A stretch of DNA of 39,562 nucleotides from Chloroflexota bacterium (GCA_005880855.1 VBGM01000015.1:1905-41466); one strand, 5' to 3'. Numbered from the stretch's first letter, positions 8,158-17,099 are shown. Notes: a model not told the origin generated them from the sequence alone. A program made the numbers and translations.

Positions 8158-9796
8158 CAGCATCTACCTCAAGACGCTGCGCGGCTTCCGCGTGCCGATC
8201 CTGGGCTGGGGCCTGGGCTTGGGAGCCCTGATGGCCCTGGTCCTCGCCGCCCTTCCCTCGGTGCTCGGGACACCCGAGGCGCGCGCCGCGGTCGTCGCCC
8301 TCGGCCCGTCATTCGCATGGTTTTCGGAGCCGATCAAGATCGACACCGCGGGTGGTTACGCAACGTGGAAGTACGGGCTCACCCTCCTGGTGGTGGCGAT
8401 CTGGCCGATCCTCGCGGAGTCCGCGATGCTGCGTGGGGAGGAGGACAAGGGCGCGATGGACGTTCTTCTCTCGCTGCCTCGCGACCGTGCTCGGGTGGCG
8501 CTGGAGAAGGTCGCCGCTGTATGGACGGCCCTGTTGGCCATGGGGCTGCTCATCGGATTTCTCACGTTCGCCGGCGGCGCCAAGGTCAGCACCGACATCA
8601 GCCTTGTGGCGGCGATCTTGTTTGGACTGAACATCGCCCTGATTGCGGCAGTCTTCGGAGCCATCGCGCTCCTGGTCTCGCAGTTCACGCAAGAGCGCCG
8701 CACGGCGGCCGGCGTGACTGCGGGCCTGCTGCTCGTGTTCATCGTGCTCGACATGGTCCATCGGGTCGTCCCCAACACCCTGTGGCTGAGCCAGCTCTCT
8801 CCCGTCTACTACTTCAACCTGAGCAAGCCGCTGATCGCCGGCTACAGTGCCAACCTCGGCGCCATGGTCGTCCTGCTGGCTCTGTCCGTCATCTTGAGCG
8901 GAGCGGCGGTGTGGCTCTTCCCACGTCGCGACATCGGTGGCATCGTGGCGGGACCCCGTTTTCTGCAGTTCAGTCGGGGAAGCTCCCGGCCCCGGCGCGC
9001 GATCGTCCAGGGAGCCTGGTCGCTGCGCTCGGTCTACGCGCGCAGCCTGGCGATGGCGGCAGCGCCCACGGCCTGGTGGACGCTGGCCATCGCTGGATTC
9101 GCCGGTTGGATGGTCATCGTCGACGAGCAGACGGCGTCCAAGCTGAGGACGATCATGGAGGGCTCGCCTGTGATGCGCGATTTCCTGAACCTCGGGGGAG
9201 GCGCCGCCGCGACGACCAACGCCACCATCCTCAGCGCGCTGTTCATCTTCATGCCGGTGCTGTTGATGGCCTTTGCCGTCACCCAGGCCAACCGCTGGTC
9301 CGCCGACGAGGACGACGGGCGCCTGGAGGTGCTCCTTTCCACACCCCAGCCGCGCTTGCAGGTGCTGCTCGGCAGGTTTGCCGCGCTGAGCACGGCGACG
9401 GTGGTCATCTCGGTGGTGACCCTGGTCGTCACGGTGGTGGTCGCTTCGGCCACCGGCCTGGCGCTCGATTCGGGGAACGTGGCCGCGGCCACCCTCTCCA
9501 TGGTTCCACTCGGGCTGCTCGTGGCCGCGATCGGCTACCTGCTATCGGGCTGGCTGCGCGCGGCGGTGGAGACTGGACTCCTGAGCTTTCTGCTGGTGAT
9601 CTGGTTCTTCATCAGCTTCATCGGGCCGGGTCTGCAGTGGCCGGACGCAGCGCTGCGGCTGTCCGCCTTCTATTACTACGGCACGCCGCTGCTGCATGGG
9701 CTGCCGGTCTTCGACACTCTGGTCGTGATAGCCGCCGGCGCCGTCGCCCTGGCGCTCGCGTCGCTCCGCTTCATGCGCAAGGACATCGCAACATAG
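8147..9796 (+). CDS. ABC-2 exporter permease, duplicated (polyketide-antibiotic exporter type)
   Basis: This 549-residue integral membrane protein starts at a GTG inside the end of the ATPase gene, implying translational coupling. It contains about 12 hydrophobic segments in two halves of similar plan. Each half carries a short cytoplasmic motif: 'LRGEEDKGAMDVLLSLPRDR' in the first and 'DEDDGRLEVLLSTPQPR' in the second. This duplicated architecture matches the family annotated as putative exporters of polyketide antibiotics (TnrB3-like). It forms the pore for the preceding ATPase, in an operon controlled by the TetR gene. Self-resistance or xenobiotic efflux is likely (inference). Confidence 0.88.
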   Translation: MWFSSIYLKTLRGFRVPILGWGLGLGALMALVLAALPSVLGTPEARAAVVALGPSFAWFSEPIKIDTAGGYATWKYGLTLLVVAIWPILAESAMLRGEEDKGAMDVLLSLPRDRARVALEKVAAVWTALLAMGLLIGFLTFAGGAKVSTDISLVAAILFGLNIALIAAVFGAIALLVSQFTQERRTAAGVTAGLLLVFIVLDMVHRVVPNTLWLSQLSPVYYFNLSKPLIAGYSANLGAMVVLLALSVILSGAAVWLFPRRDIGGIVAGPRFLQFSRGSSRPRRAIVQGAWSLRSVYARSLAMAAAPTAWWTLAIAGFAGWMVIVDEQTASKLRTIMEGSPVMRDFLNLGGGAAATTNATILSALFIFMPVLLMAFAVTQANRWSADEDDGRLEVLLSTPQPRLQVLLGRFAALSTATVVISVVTLVVTVVVASATGLALDSGNVAAATLSMVPLGLLVAAIGYLLSGWLRAAVETGLLSFLLVIWFFISFIGPGLQWPDAALRLSAFYYYGTPLLHGLPVFDTLVVIAAGAVALALASLRFMRKDIAT

Positions 9797-9801
9797 AAGG
9801 A

Positions 9802-9829
9802 AGGGACCGAGCGCCGATGCCCGGTCCCT
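9802..9829. terminator. Rho-independent terminator
   Basis: The stem AGGGACCG (9802-9809) pairs perfectly with CGGTCCCT (9822-9829) and is followed on the plus strand by ATTTTC. It ends the TetR-ABC exporter operon and lies between it and the converging ABC importer. Confidence 0.75.
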
Positions 9830-9850
9830 ATTTTCACAAACCGCTGATTG

Positions 9851-10879
9851 TCAGCTCGCCGCGTCGGCGAACTGGTTGGTGTATGTCTCGCTGAGGTTTG
9901 ACGTCTTGCCCTTGAAGCTGGGCACATAGTTCTGCTGGATCTTCATCACGGTCTCGGGACCGCCCGCCGGCATCTTGCAGTCTGTCCCAAAGATCGAGAG
10001 CTGGTTCTGCAAAGCGGTGATGTACAGATCCTTGTTGCCGGCGTAGTAGTCGGCCGGCATCTTGGCGGCGATCTCGGCCGCGGTGTGTGAGTGGATGAAC
10101 TTCAACGTCTTGACGTAGGCGTTGACCAGCCGCTGGGCAACGTCCTTGTGGCTGTTGGCCCAGTCGTTCTTGACGAAGATGCCGATGAACGGATAGTCGC
10201 CGCCCAGCGCGGCCCGCGTCGAGTCAGGGGTGCGAAGGTCGACGAGCACCTTGCCCTTGCCCGATGAGGTGAGGCGCGAGATCGTGGGCTCGGTCGTCAT
10301 TCCGCCGTCGATTGTCTGGTGGTCGATGGCGGCGATGAACGTGTCGCCGGCGCCGACGGCGATGAAGTGCTCCTTGGTCGGGTCGATGCCCGCCTTGCCG
10401 AGGATCGCGAGCGTCAGGGTGTGGGTGCCTGAGCCGAGCTCGGTGACGCCGAGGTTCTTGCCCTTGAGATCGTTCGGCGACTGAATCGAACCGGCCTTCC
10501 TGGCGTCGATCACCTCCGCCTCGCCCGGCGCGATGCCGAACTGGCAGATGGTCTCGATCTTCTTGCCGGCGGCGTTGAGCACCATCGGGTGCACGTATGC
10601 GCCCGAGCCGGCGTCGACGTTGCCGGCCAGGACCTCATCCTCAGACGCCTGCCCGGAGCCTTCATCGATCAGCGTCACATCCAGGTGCTGGTCGGTGAAG
10701 TACCCCAGCTGCTTGGCGAGCATGTTCGGGAGGTAGATCTGCTTGCTGAGACCTCCGACGATGATCTTGAGCGAGACCGTCTGCACGCCACCGCTGCCGG
10801 TTGACGGCGCCGAGCCACATGCGGCGAGGAGCGCAACTCCTCCAATTGCTAAACACAGCCGTCGAAGATCCATTCGCAT
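9851..10879 (-). CDS. NMT1/SsuA-type ABC importer, substrate-binding lipoprotein
   Basis: This 342-residue lipoprotein has the lipobox LLAAC with Cys21. The mature part begins IVGGLSKQIYLPNMLAKQLGYF, cut here as the classic 'small-molecule analogue binding' N-terminal lobe of the NMT1/THI5/SsuA group, and continues with GQASEDEVLAGNVDAG. The start ATG at 10879 has AAGGAG 8 nt upstream. It is the last gene of a minus-strand set of ATPase, permease and binding protein. The family carries sulfonates, nitrate, pyrimidine precursors or aromatic acids; the ligand cannot be named from sequence. Neighbouring sensor genes may respond to the same compound. Confidence 0.88.
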   Translation of the reverse strand: MRMDLRRLCLAIGGVALLAACGSAPSTGSGGVQTVSLKIIVGGLSKQIYLPNMLAKQLGYFTDQHLDVTLIDEGSGQASEDEVLAGNVDAGSGAYVHPMVLNAAGKKIETICQFGIAPGEAEVIDARKAGSIQSPNDLKGKNLGVTELGSGTHTLTLAILGKAGIDPTKEHFIAVGAGDTFIAAIDHQTIDGGMTTEPTISRLTSSGKGKVLVDLRTPDSTRAALGGDYPFIGIFVKNDWANSHKDVAQRLVNAYVKTLKFIHSHTAAEIAAKMPADYYAGNKDLYITALQNQLSIFGTDCKMPAGGPETVMKIQQNYVPSFKGKTSNLSETYTNQFADAAS

Positions 10880-10896
10880 AGACGACACTCCTTCTT

Positions 10897-11754
10897 TCAA
10901 ATCCTCGTCTCGGTGCTGACCTGCGGTCGCCACCGAACAAGACGGTTCTCCAGCGCTGTGATCAAGGCCTCTGCCACCAGCGCAATGGCAGCCAGCAGCG
11001 CCATCCCGGCGAACACGCCGTTGGCATCGAAGTTGTTCTTGGCGCTGTAGATCAGCTCACCGACGCCTGACGTGGCGCCGAACAGCTCGCCCACCACAGC
11101 GCCGACCAGCGCCAGTCCGAAGCTGGTGTGCAGGCTCGCAAGAATCCAGGAGAGTGCCGACGGCACGATGATCTCGGTGGTCAGCTGCCGGTTCCCGGCG
11201 CCGAGGATGCGAGCGTTGGCGATCAGGTTGCGGTCAACCTCGCGCACGCCTTGAAACGCGTTGAAGAAGACGACGAAGAAGACGAGGATGGCGGCGGTCG
11301 CGATCTTGGACTTGATGTCGAGCCCCAACGAGATCGCGAACAGCGCGCCGACGACCACGCGCGGGATGGCGTTCGCCCCCTTGATGTAGGGCGACAGCAC
11401 ATCCGACAACAGGCGGATGCGGCCGAGCGCCACGCCCAGGACGATGCCCAGGAGGGAGCCGACGACGAAGCCGCCGAAGGTCTCCTCCATCGTGGTCAGT
11501 ACCTGGTCCCACAGCGGCCCGAGCTCGGTCCCCTCGGTGATCCAGACCCAGAGCTTTTGAGCGATCTCCGACGGCTGCGCGAAGAAGAACTTGTCGACCA
11601 GGCCGAGCTGCGTGGTCAGCTGCCAGCTGCCGAGCCAGACGACAGCGACCAGCACCTGCAGCCCCAATACGAGAAGGCGCCTCCGCCGAACGCTGCGGAC
11701 TCGCCTCGCGAGGAGGGTTGCCCCGGCCGGCGCCTGAGGCTCGACTGGTGCCAT
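10897..11754 (-). CDS. NMT1/SsuC-type ABC importer permease
   Basis: This protein has 285 residues with about six membrane segments after a basic N-terminus (ARRVRSVRRRRLL). The permease EAA loop is seen as 'VREVDRNLIANARILGAGN', followed by the typical 'TEIIVPSALSWILASLHTSFGLAL'-like stretch of the SsuC/TauC/NrtB group. I chose the ATG at 11754, 10 nt after the ATPase stop; an alternative ATG at 11796 would overlap the ATPase by 32 nt. Neither has a strong ribosome-binding site, so translation is probably coupled to the ATPase. It forms the channel of the importer with its neighbours. Confidence 0.88.
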   Translation of the reverse strand: MAPVEPQAPAGATLLARRVRSVRRRRLLVLGLQVLVAVVWLGSWQLTTQLGLVDKFFFAQPSEIAQKLWVWITEGTELGPLWDQVLTTMEETFGGFVVGSLLGIVLGVALGRIRLLSDVLSPYIKGANAIPRVVVGALFAISLGLDIKSKIATAAILVFFVVFFNAFQGVREVDRNLIANARILGAGNRQLTTEIIVPSALSWILASLHTSFGLALVGAVVGELFGATSGVGELIYSAKNNFDANGVFAGMALLAAIALVAEALITALENRLVRWRPQVSTETRI

Positions 11755-11764
11755 CAGGGGCGCC

Positions 11765-12571
11765 CTAAGCCGCGCCGCTGCGCTTCTGGCGTTCATAGCT
11801 CACGAGGACTTCGTCGCGAAGGTCTTTCCAGATCTCTTCGTAGATCTCGGTGAATCGCGGCTGAAACCTGATCTCGGCCACGTTGCGCGGCCGAGGCAGG
11901 TCCACCTTGTAGTTGCTCTTCACGGTGCCCGGCGCGGCCGTGATCACGAATACGCGGTCGCTCATCGAGATCGCCTCCTCCAGGTCGTGCGTGACGAAGA
12001 CAACGGAGGCGGATGTCGACGACCACAGGCCGAGCAGCTCGTTCTCCATGAGAGATCGCGTCTGGACGTCGAGGGCGCTGAAGGGCTCGTCCATCAGGAG
12101 GATGCGGGGGCCGTTGATAAGGCTCTGGGCCAGCGCCACGCGCTTACGCATGCCGCCGGAAAGCTGGTACGGATAGCGGTCCTCGAAGCCGGCCAGCCCG
12201 ACACGTGCTATCCATTCGTGGGCGGCGGCGCGGGCATCTCGCGTCGAGGTCCCGTGATAGCGGGGCCCGGCCGCCACGTTCTCGAGCACCGTTTTCCACG
12301 GGAACACGGCGTCGGTCTGAAACATGTAGCCGATCCCGCCCGCGATGCCTGCCACCGGCTTGCCGAACACCTCGACGCGACCTTCGCTGGCAGGCTCGAG
12401 CCCCGAGATCAGGGCGAGCGTCGTGGACTTGCCGCAGCCGGTGGGTCCGACCACAGCGCAGAACTCCCCGGGCGCGACGGCCAGGTCGAGATCGTGCAGC
12501 GCGGTGTAGACGCCGCCGGATGGGGTCAGGAATCGCTTCGTGACGCCACGAAGCTCGATTGCGGAAGACAT
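11765..12571 (-). CDS. NMT1/SsuB-type ABC importer ATP-binding protein
   Basis: This 268-residue ATPase is the first gene of the importer operon. Walker A is VGPTGCGKST (41-50). The Q-loop is YMFQTDAVFPW, characteristic of SsuB/TauB/NrtD proteins. The signature is LSGGMRKRV (137-145). Walker B is RILLMDEP, with Asp161 and Glu162 acting in ATP hydrolysis. The ATG at 12571 follows GGAGG closely; a GTG at 12607 is open but adds residues unlike the family. The gene is divergent from the two-component system, sharing a region of about 120 nt. Confidence 0.9.
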   Translation of the reverse strand: MSSAIELRGVTKRFLTPSGGVYTALHDLDLAVAPGEFCAVVGPTGCGKSTTLALISGLEPASEGRVEVFGKPVAGIAGGIGYMFQTDAVFPWKTVLENVAAGPRYHGTSTRDARAAAHEWIARVGLAGFEDRYPYQLSGGMRKRVALAQSLINGPRILLMDEPFSALDVQTRSLMENELLGLWSSTSASVVFVTHDLEEAISMSDRVFVITAAPGTVKSNYKVDLPRPRNVAEIRFQPRFTEIYEEIWKDLRDEVLVSYERQKRSGAA

Positions 12572-12630
12572 CCACCTCCGACTCTGGGTGGCCCCGGCAC
12601 CGAGCACAATCCATCCGGTCGTTGTGGGCG

Positions 12631-12648
12631 TTTTGGTCGTTTTGGTCG
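12631..12648 (+). repeat. 9-bp tandem repeat in a divergent control region
   Basis: TTTTGGTCG occurs twice head-to-tail (12631-12639 and 12640-12648) between the importer ATPase and the histidine kinase. Short direct repeats in such a position are candidate response-regulator sites. No clear promoter boxes could be assigned. Confidence 0.35.
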
Positions 12649-12693
12649 CTGCGCGGAGGCCTGTTCAGGGCCTACCATCCAAGGCGGTCCTCG

Positions 12694-14274
12694 GTGAAGA
12701 ACCGCCTTCCGCTCGCCTACCAGATCCTGGTTTACCAGGTCGCGATCATCGTGCTGTCCGCGGTGATGGGCGCCGCGGCCGCCGTCTGGCAGGCGAGCCA
12801 GGAGCTCGACCGTCAGTACGAGCAGCGGTCGTTGGCCATCGCCCAGACGGTGGCGTCCGACGGTGCCGTGCAGCAAGCGCTGCTCGCCGGCGATCCAACC
12901 GGCCTCATCCAGAAGACCGCCGAGGACACGCGCAGCTCGACCGGCGCCAGGTACGTGGTGGTGACCGACCGGCGAGGCATCCGTTTTTCGCATCCGAACC
13001 CGGCGATGATCGGCAAGCCGGTGGACGAGGATCCGAGCACCGTGCTCGCCGGCAATACATGGGTCGGCGTCCAGCGGGGGACGTTGGGCGTGTCCGCCCG
13101 AGGCAAGGCACCGATCTTCGACAACGGCCAGGTCATCGGCATGGTCTCGGTGGGCTTCCTCGAAACGACGGTATGGCAGCAGCTCACACATCAGCTCCCG
13201 GGCTTCGCGGTGACGCTCTTGATTGCTCTCGCGCTGGGCGTGGCCGGATCGCTGTTGCTCTCGTCGCGCCTGAAGCGGCAGACGTTCGGTCTCGAGCCCT
13301 ATGAGATCGCCGGCCTGCTGGAGGAGAGGGAAGCGAGCCTGCAGGGCATCCACGAGGGGGCGATCGCCACCGACCGTGACAACACGATCACGCTGGCCAA
13401 CGACGAGGCGCGCCGCCTGCTGTCGCTACCCGCTGATTGCGTCGGCCGCAAGGTTTCGCAGGTTCTGCCGCAGGGCCGGCTCCAGAGATTCCTCACCGGT
13501 GGTCTCAAGGACGAGGACGAGGTGCTGCTCGCCGGCGACCGCGTGCTCGTGGCCAGCCGCCGCGCCATCAGCGTAAGAGGACACGAGATCGGCCATGTGG
13601 CCACCCTGCGCGACACCACGGAGCTCACGGGCCTGTCGCGTGGAATGGGCGTCGAGAGCCTGACCGAAGCGCTTCGGGCGCAGGCACACGAGTTCGCGAA
13701 TCGGCTGCACACGATCGCGGGCCTGGTCCAGCTGGGCCGAGGCGAGGACGCGATGAAGCTCATCGCCCAGACTTCCGGGCTGCACCAGGAGCTGACAGAG
13801 GCGCTGCTCGACCGTGTCGGTGACCCGGTGCTGGGCGCGCTCTTGCTGGCGAAAGCCGCGGTCGCATCGGAGCGAGGGATAGAGCTTCGAGTCAGCGACG
13901 ACACCGTCATGACGCGCAGCTCGCTCGACAGCGAAGACCTCATCACGCTGCTCGGCAACCTCATCGACAACGGGCTAGACGCGGCTTCGGCGTCGACCGG
14001 CGATCGGTGGGTGAGCGTATCGGTGACGGAGCAAGCCGACCAGCTTGTGATCCGGGTCCACGATTCCGGACCCGGCATTCCGGATGGCGTCGACGGCCAG
14101 ATCTTCCAGGAAGGCTTCAGCACCAAGTCGGCCCCGGGACGAAAGCGGCGCGGGTTCGGGCTCGCCCTCGTCCGTCAGGTCGCGCGCCGCCATGGCGGCG
14201 ATGTCACCGTTGTCAACGACGGGGGCGCGATCTTCACGGTGCGCCTGCCGCTGCGGGTCGCGGCCAAGCCATGA
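12694..14274 (+). CDS. CitA/DcuS-type sensor histidine kinase
   Basis: This 526-residue membrane sensor has TM1 at about 8-30, an extracytoplasmic Cache/PASC-like domain at about 31-168 (with 'TGARYVVVTDRRGIRFSHP' and 'VGMVS'-like end motifs), and TM2 at about 170-190. Then follow a PAS domain at about 205-300, a SpoB-like helix pair with the phospho-acceptor His332 in AHEFANRLHTIAG, and a HATPase domain (N box NLIDNGLDA, G box DSGPGIP). This order is that of CitA/DcuS sensors of carboxylates. I chose the GTG at 12694 with AAGGCGG upstream. It overlaps the regulator gene by ATGA. The ligand is unknown; the divergent importer suggests it senses the imported solute. Confidence 0.92.
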   Translation: MKNRLPLAYQILVYQVAIIVLSAVMGAAAAVWQASQELDRQYEQRSLAIAQTVASDGAVQQALLAGDPTGLIQKTAEDTRSSTGARYVVVTDRRGIRFSHPNPAMIGKPVDEDPSTVLAGNTWVGVQRGTLGVSARGKAPIFDNGQVIGMVSVGFLETTVWQQLTHQLPGFAVTLLIALALGVAGSLLLSSRLKRQTFGLEPYEIAGLLEEREASLQGIHEGAIATDRDNTITLANDEARRLLSLPADCVGRKVSQVLPQGRLQRFLTGGLKDEDEVLLAGDRVLVASRRAISVRGHEIGHVATLRDTTELTGLSRGMGVESLTEALRAQAHEFANRLHTIAGLVQLGRGEDAMKLIAQTSGLHQELTEALLDRVGDPVLGALLLAKAAVASERGIELRVSDDTVMTRSSLDSEDLITLLGNLIDNGLDAASASTGDRWVSVSVTEQADQLVIRVHDSGPGIPDGVDGQIFQEGFSTKSAPGRKRRGFGLALVRQVARRHGGDVTVVNDGGAIFTVRLPLRVAAKP

Positions 14275-14945
14275 TCGAGACCCTGGTCGTCGACGATGAC
14301 TTCCGCGTCGCCGAGCTGCACTGCGCGTATGTCCAGAGGGTCAACGGATTTGCCGTGGCCGGCCAGGCACACACCGGCGCGGAGGCGCTCGAGTCGGTGG
14401 AACGGCTGCGGCCGGACCTCGTCCTGCTCGACATCTACCTGCCGGACATGTCAGGGCTCGATGTGCTTCAGCGAATGCGCGAGGACGAGCGGCCCGTCGA
14501 CGTGATCTCCATCACCGCCGCTCGCGAGGTGGAGAGTCTCCGCGCCGCCATGCGCGGCGGCGTCGTCCATTACCTGATCAAGCCCTTCCTCTTTGCCACG
14601 TTCGAAGAGAAGCTCCTTTCCTACGCCGGCGCGCGCGAGAGGATGGTGCGGCTGGCGCAGGCAGAGCAGCGCGATGTCGACCGGATCTTCGGCGCCCTGC
14701 GGTCGGCGAGCAACGAGCCGCTTCCCAAGGGCCTGTCCGACACGACCCTTGACCTGATCGCGCAAGCGCTGCGGCAGTCGCGATCGGGGCTGGCGGCGGC
14801 GGCGGTCGCGGACGTCGCTGGCGTGAGCCGGGTCACCGCCCGGCGCTACCTCGATCACCTCTGCCAGCTGGGCAAGGCGGAGCTCACGATGCGCTACGGG
14901 AGCCCCGGCCGCCCGGAGCATCGATACCGGCTGATCGCCGGCTGA
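14271..14945 (+). CDS. CitB/DcuR-type response regulator
   Basis: This 224-residue regulator is the partner of the preceding kinase. The receiver domain at about 1-120 has acidic residues VVDDD at 6-10, the phospho-acceptor Asp54 in LVLLDIYLPDMSG, and the Lys of LIKPF. A linker leads to a C-terminal helix-turn-helix (SRSGLAAAAVADVAGVSRVT, then RRYLDHLCQLG) of the CitB/DctR group. The start ATG overlaps the kinase stop by 4 nt, so translation is coupled. Its own stop TGA overlaps the likely CTG start of the xylulokinase gene. Expected targets are the divergent importer and its own operon (inference). Confidence 0.92.
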   Translation: MIETLVVDDDFRVAELHCAYVQRVNGFAVAGQAHTGAEALESVERLRPDLVLLDIYLPDMSGLDVLQRMREDERPVDVISITAAREVESLRAAMRGGVVHYLIKPFLFATFEEKLLSYAGARERMVRLAQAEQRDVDRIFGALRSASNEPLPKGLSDTTLDLIAQALRQSRSGLAAAAVADVAGVSRVTARRYLDHLCQLGKAELTMRYGSPGRPEHRYRLIAG

Positions 14946-16459
14946 CTACGAAAAAGCAGCTCGGTTCTCTGATCGGGCTCGACGTCGGCACGAGCGGGGC
15001 GCGAGCCGTCGCGATCGACCTTGGCGGCAACGTGCTCGCCGCGGCCTCCGAGGAATACCCGCTCATGACGCCGCGGCCGGGATGGACAGAGCAGGATCCC
15101 GAATCGTGGTGGGACGCGAGCCAGGCCGTGCTCAACGGCGTCGTCTCCCAGCTTCGCGACCCGCCGCTGGGCCTCGGGCTCACGGGGCAGATGCACGGCT
15201 CCGTGTTCCTCGACAAGAGTGATCGGGTCATCCGGCCGGCAATCCTGTGGAGCGATCAGCGGACGGCGGCCCAATGCGAGGCCATCACCAAGAAGGTCGG
15301 CGCCAAGCGATTGGTCGCCATCACAGGCAATCCCGCGATCACGGGTTTTCAAGCGCCGAAGATCCTGTGGCTTCGCGAGGACGAGCCCGAGGCCTACGCC
15401 AAAGTGCGCCGCGTCCTCCTGCCCAAGGACTACATCCGCCTCCGGCTCACCGGCGAATACGCCACCGACGTGTCTGACGCTTCCGGCACTCTGCTGCTGG
15501 ACCTTCGCGGGCGCGCATGGTCGGATGAGGTCCTCGATGCGCTCGAGATTGCGCGAAGCTGGCTGCCGGCCATCTTCGAAAGTCCCGATGTTTCCGGAGC
15601 TGTCAGTGATGCGGCCGCGGCTGCGACCGGACTGCCGGCCGGACTCAAGGTCGCCGCCGGGGCCGGCGACAACGCTGCGGCAGCGATCGGCAACGGCATC
15701 GTGCGCGAGGGCATCGTCAGCTCGTCGATCGGCACAAGCGGAGTCGTCTTTGCGAGCAGCGACACGGCCCGGATCGATCCTCGAGGAAGGCTTCACGCGT
15801 TCTGCCATGCGATCCCGGGCCGCTACCACCTGATGGGCGTCACGCTCGCGGCCGGCGGCGCTCTCCGCTGGTGGCGCGACGCCAGCGGCAGCGGCCTGGA
15901 TTACGACGCCATGGCCGAGCTGGCGGCGCAGGCGCCGCCGGGCTCAGAAGGGCTCGTTTTCCTGCCGTACCTCACCGGGGAGAGGACGCCTCACATGGAC
16001 GCTCACGCGAGGGGAGCGTTCTTTGGCCTCAATCTGAGACATTCCCTGCCTCACCTCACGCGGGCGGTGATGGAGGGCGTGGTCTACAGCCTCAAGGATT
16101 GCCTCGACCTGATGACCGGCATGCGGCTGCCGGTGACCGAGGTGAGGGCGACCGGGGGCGGAGCCAGGAGCCATCTGTGGCGGCAGCTGCAGGCCGACGT
16201 GTTCGGCCTCCCGGTTCACCGCACCCGAATCGACGAGGGGCCAGCGTTTGGCGCGGCCCTGCTGGCCGGCGTGGCCGCGGGCGCGTACGCCGATGTGTTC
16301 GAGGCTTCCGCGCTCGTGCAGCTCGATCCGGAGGTGAACCAGCCCGATCCTAACCTGAACCGGCTGTACCAGGGCTATCACAAGGCGTACAGCGACCTGT
16401 ACTCGGCGACGGCCCCCGTCATGCATCGCCTCGCCGACCTGGGCTCAACCTCGCCGTAA
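14942..16459 (+). CDS. xylB: Xylulokinase-like FGGY sugar kinase with a probable CTG start
   Basis: This 505-residue kinase phosphorylates D-xylulose or a related ketose with ATP. The FGGY signatures are complete: N-terminal phosphate loop LIGLDVGTSGARAVAID (10-26), sugar-contact GQMHG (82-86), catalytic base Asp243 in AGAGDNAAAAIG, SSSIGTSG, and the C-terminal nucleotide site ATGGGARSHLW. An ATG/GTG/TTG search places the first start at 15032 (GTG), which would delete the phosphate loop. Upstream the frame stays open with no standard start. A CTG at 14942 forms a CTGA overlap with the regulator stop, the same geometry as the ATGA overlap just before, so I place the start there. Substrate assignment is by family. 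Confidence 0.85.
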   Translation: MTTKKQLGSLIGLDVGTSGARAVAIDLGGNVLAAASEEYPLMTPRPGWTEQDPESWWDASQAVLNGVVSQLRDPPLGLGLTGQMHGSVFLDKSDRVIRPAILWSDQRTAAQCEAITKKVGAKRLVAITGNPAITGFQAPKILWLREDEPEAYAKVRRVLLPKDYIRLRLTGEYATDVSDASGTLLLDLRGRAWSDEVLDALEIARSWLPAIFESPDVSGAVSDAAAAATGLPAGLKVAAGAGDNAAAAIGNGIVREGIVSSSIGTSGVVFASSDTARIDPRGRLHAFCHAIPGRYHLMGVTLAAGGALRWWRDASGSGLDYDAMAELAAQAPPGSEGLVFLPYLTGERTPHMDAHARGAFFGLNLRHSLPHLTRAVMEGVVYSLKDCLDLMTGMRLPVTEVRATGGGARSHLWRQLQADVFGLPVHRTRIDEGPAFGAALLAGVAAGAYADVFEASALVQLDPEVNQPDPNLNRLYQGYHKAYSDLYSATAPVMHRLADLGSTSP

Positions 16460-16494
16460 GCTCGGCTGCAAAGTCAAAAAATCCGCATAAAGTA

Positions 16495-16524
16495 TTGACC
16501 CACAGCGGCTACCAGCATTATTGT
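16495..16524 (+). promoter_or_regulatory. Promoter of the MarR-RND-MFS operon
   Basis: TTGACC at 16495-16500 and TATTGT at 16519-16524 are 18 nt apart and predict a start near 16531, about 5 nt before the MarR ATG. The transcript would be nearly leaderless. Confidence 0.5.
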
Positions 16525-16535
16525 GGCGCCTCACT

Positions 16536-17099
16536 ATGAGTAAACCTGCTTTGAGGACCCACGCTACTTCCAGGTGGGGAGATCTGCAGGCCGAAGGCTC
16601 GGGCCTCCTCTACGACGCCGCGATGCGCCGCGCCATCAGAGAGATGGGGGGCGGTGCCCCGGCGCAGGTTCTCGAGGCCCTGGGAGCTCTGCGACTGGCG
16701 GCCAAGCAGCTTCACGATTCGATGGAGCAGTTTGCCGACGGCTACGGTCTCTCGGAGAGCCGCCTCCGTGTGCTCATGCGCCTTCATCACAGCCCCGGCC
16801 ACCGGCTGCCGCTCGGCGCGCTCGCCGATGACCTGGCCGTCACCCCGCGCACGATGACGGACATCATCGACGTCCTGGAACGGGACGGGCTGATCAAGCG
16901 GGTTCCCGACGCCGGCGACCGTCGTTCGGTTCTTGCCGCCCTCACCGACTCGGGCGTGGAACGCATCGATGCGATCCGCCGTCACGCCATGGAGAAGCAG
17001 GCCGCCGTCGCCAACGGTTTCACCTCCGACCAGCTCGTGCAGCTCCGGCACCTGTGCCTGCTGCTCGTCCGTAACCTTTGCCGAGGCCAGGAAGGCTAG
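16536..17099 (+). CDS. MarR-family regulator heading an efflux operon
   Basis: This 187-residue regulator has the winged helix-turn-helix of MarR proteins. The region at about 55-140 holds 'LSESRLRVLMRLHHSPGHRL', 'LADDLAVTPRTMTDIIDVLE' and the wing DGLIKRVPDAGDRRSVLAALT. The N-terminus (about 45 residues) is longer than usual and precedes the first dimerisation helix. I preferred the ATG at 16536 to the in-frame TTG at 16521, which would lie before the predicted transcript start. The RND gene starts 5 nt after its stop. By family it should repress the operon until a phenolic or drug-like ligand binds. Confidence 0.9.
   Translation: MSKPALRTHATSRWGDLQAEGSGLLYDAAMRRAIREMGGGAPAQVLEALGALRLAAKQLHDSMEQFADGYGLSESRLRVLMRLHHSPGHRLPLGALADDLAVTPRTMTDIIDVLERDGLIKRVPDAGDRRSVLAALTDSGVERIDAIRRHAMEKQAAVANGFTSDQLVQLRHLCLLLVRNLCRGQEG

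Noticed and set aside
7378-8163. 261-codon open frame on the minus strand
   Set aside because: It is antisense to the ABC ATPase, which has complete motifs.
15032-15034. GTG as the xylulokinase start
   Set aside because: It removes the phosphate-binding loop required in this kinase family.
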